DNA from: Prinia subflava
Lineage: Eukaryota; Chordata; Aves; Passeriformes; Cisticolidae
Reading direction: 5' to 3'
Length of the DNA stretch: 64,000 nucleotides
NCBI RefSeq assembly: GCF_021018805.1
Contig: NW_026961082.1
Location: forward strand, 62,001-126,000
Position 1 is the stretch's first letter, and every line of letters begins with the position of its first letter. The notes below the pieces were generated by a model. That model searched no databases and was not told the origin of the DNA. It worked only from the letters and a program-made list of their open reading frames with translations. Shown here in pieces: positions 62,601 through 64,000 of this stretch. A program made the position numbers and the translations under genes.

Positions 62601-64000
62601 GAGAAAACCGACACAGCAACAGCAAAGCATAGTGTTCTACAGAGCTCTTCCATGGAAATCAAGCAATTTAGGTCCTAACATATTTGCTCTTGCTCTGCAG
62701 ACGAGGAATACACCAACTGGTACAAAATATACTTCACTTGTGGAAAAGGGGCAAGAAAATGTCTGCAGCAGCTTCTCTGCTTGCTGCAAACACAGACAAC
62801 CAACAGGACTTGTGTCTTGAGAAAACCAACACAGCAACAGCAAAGCATAGTGTTCTACAGAGCTCTTCCATGGAAAACAAGCAATTTAGATCCTAAAACC
62901 TTTGCTCTTGCTCTGCAGACGAGGAATACACCAACTGGTACAAAATATACTTCACTTGTGGAAAAGGAGCAGGAAAGTGTCTGCAGCAGCTTCTCTGCTT
63001 GCTGCAAACACAGACAACCACCAGGACTTGTGTCTTGAGAAAACCAACACAGCAACAGCAAAGCATAGTGTTCTACAGAGATCTTCCATGGAAAACAAGC
63101 AATTTAGATCCTAAAACCTTTGCTCTTGCTCTGCAGACGAGGAATACACCAACTGGTACAAAATATACTTCACTTGTGGAAAAGGGGCAAGAAAGTGTCT
63201 GCAGCAGCTTCTCTGCTTGCTGCAAACACAGACAACCAACAGGACTTGTGTCTTGAGAAAACCAACACAGCAACAGCAAAGCATAGTGTTCTACATAGCT
63301 CTTCCATGGAAAACAAGCAATTTAGATCCTAAAACCTTTGCTCTTGCTCTGCAGACGAGGAACACACCAACTGGCTCAAAATATACTTCACTTGTGGAAA
63401 AGGGGCAAGAAAGTGTCTGCAGCAGCTTCTCTGCTTGCTGAAAACACAGGGAACAAACACGGCTTGTGTCTTGAGAAAACCAACACAGCAACAGCAAAGC
63501 ATAGTGTTCTTAATAGCTCTTCCATGGAAAACAAGCAATTTAGATCCTAAAACCTTTGCTCTTGCTCTGCAGACGAGGAATACACCAACTGGTACAAAAT
63601 ATACTTCACTAGTGGAAAAGGAGCAAGAAAGTGTCTGCAGCAGCTTCTCTGCTTGCTGCAAACACAGACAACCAACAGGACTTGTGTCTTGAGAAAACCA
63701 ACACAGTAACAGCAAAGCACAGTGTTCTACATATCTCTTCCAAGGAAATCAAGCAATTTAGGTCCTAAAACCTTTGCTCCTGCTCTCCAGACGAGGAATA
63801 CACCAACTGGTACAAAATATACGTCAGTAGTGGAGAAAGCAGGTACGTGTCTTCAAGAGCTTCTCTGCTCGCTGCAAGTACAGAGAACAAACAGGGTTTG
63901 TTTCTTGAGAAAACCGACACAGCAACAGCAAAGCATAGTGTTCTACAGAGCTCTTCCATGGAAATCAAGCAATTTAGGTCCTAACATATTTGCTCTTGCT
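59431..64000 (+). repeat. 4.6-kb block related to 47674-52460
   Basis: This is the second copy and may continue past the window. It differs by an inserted G in its first B monomer (59567), TAAACTTC at 59691, GGTACGTATC near 60583, CATTATG near 62197 and AGAGATCTTCC near 63077. It lacks one monomer present near 51.1 kb. Confidence 0.78.

Larger units (their letters stand above)
1..64000 (+). repeat. Uninterrupted satellite array, 294 tandem monomers of 218/216 bp
   Basis: The window is filled from end to end by one satellite family in a single orientation. Counting from the CTGCAG at position 1 gives 249 monomers of 218 bp (class A) and 45 of 216 bp (class B). That predicts 64,002 bases, and eight small indels with a net change of -2 bring it to exactly 64,000. 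The last monomer, a B copy, ends on the final base. No unique sequence, transposon or inversion interrupts the array, and both ends are open. GC is about 43%. I do not recognise the family. A centromeric or pericentromeric origin is likely for an array of this kind, but that is inference. No gene lies anywhere in this span. Confidence 0.98.
2617..64000 (+). repeat. Class B monomer set, 45 copies of 216 bp
   Basis: Class B copies start at 2617, 3705, 6537, 8061, 10457, 11762, 12414, 13720, 15680, 16332, 18293, 19161, 20467, 21555, 23079, 23949, 25691, 26561, 26992, 28298, 29168, 32218, 33524, 35048, 36354, 37878, 38748, 40054, 41360, 43756, 45062, 46368, 47674, 48762, 49633, 50721, 52245, 54423, 55511, 57471, 59431, 60520, 61391, 62479 and 63785. 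They differ from A at roughly 20 positions. B opens with CTCCAG, not CTGCAG; carries TACGTCAGTAGTGG, GAGAAAGCAGGTACGTG, CTCGCTGCAAGTACAG and AACCGACAC; and is 2 bp shorter in its middle. Spacings between successive B copies, in monomers, range from 2 to 14, with 6 the commonest (13 of 44). Confidence 0.95.

Noticed and set aside
1..64000. CENP-B box
   Set aside because: No TTCG-N4-A-N2-CGGG pattern is present; CGGG does not occur in the A, B or C consensus. This does not exclude a centromere.
1..64000. CRISPR array or bacterial origin
   Set aside because: Direct repeats are contiguous with no spacers, monomers are over 200 bp, and there are no cas genes or any bacterial-type genes.
1..64000. 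Tandem 5S, tRNA, snRNA or rRNA genes
   Set aside because: I could find no tRNA cloverleaf, 5S-like internal promoter or rRNA core sequence in any monomer class.
1..64000. Telomeric repeats or transposon insertions
   Set aside because: TTAGG occurs once per some monomers, never in tandem. There are no long terminal repeats, target-site duplications or poly-A tails breaking the period.
1..64000. Assembly artefact as the sole explanation of the large identical blocks
   Set aside because: Blocks have different limits, different offsets and some private differences, which fits real array turnover. It cannot be excluded without read depth and spanning reads, especially for offsets 3,920, 2,830 and 14,799.

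Overview
The whole 64,000-base window is one uninterrupted head-to-tail satellite DNA array. I see no gene, RNA gene, transposon, CRISPR array or unique sequence, and no inverted monomer. Phased on the CTGCAG at position 1, the window holds 294 monomers. 249 belong to a 218-bp class (A) and 45 to a divergent 216-bp class (B). Eight small indels, net -2 bases, account exactly for the remaining length. The array runs off both ends of the window.

The host is a eukaryote with long satellite arrays. The A monomer is about 43% GC (52 C and 42 G in the first full consensus-like monomer) but has one CpG where about ten would be expected. That deficit, with plentiful TpG and CpA, fits a genome with heavy CpG methylation, such as a vertebrate. 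I do not recognise the satellite family or the species, so this remains inference. A centromeric or pericentromeric location is plausible but cannot be shown from sequence alone.

Layout. (1) From 1 to about 10.8 kb is an 18-monomer higher-order repeat (period 3,920) present in nearly three copies, with a 7-monomer (1,524 bp) tandem duplication inside it. (2) From about 11.4 to 31 kb a third variant, C, appears and recurs, mostly in a fixed C-K-B cassette; a 12-monomer period runs from 22.8 to 33.2 kb. (3) From about 31 to 42 kb are recent duplications: a 13-monomer tandem unit (2,830 bp), a block shared with 21-24 kb (offset 14,799), and a block at offset 5,006. (4) From about 42 to 64 kb is a younger mosaic. 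It contains an islet resembling region 1, a 6-monomer duplication, a 9-monomer tandem unit, and a 4.5-kb block repeated about 11.6-11.8 kb away that carries a diagnostic single-base insertion.

There is no gene pathway to describe. The signal of interest is the evolution of the array: two length classes, B/A recombinant monomers, nested duplications, a CpG-richer minority class, and splice-like signals arranged so that each B monomer with its neighbour resembles a 52-nt exon and a 164-nt intron. Duplications were found by comparing variant patterns and conceptual translations, plus spot checks of bases; I have not aligned them base by base.
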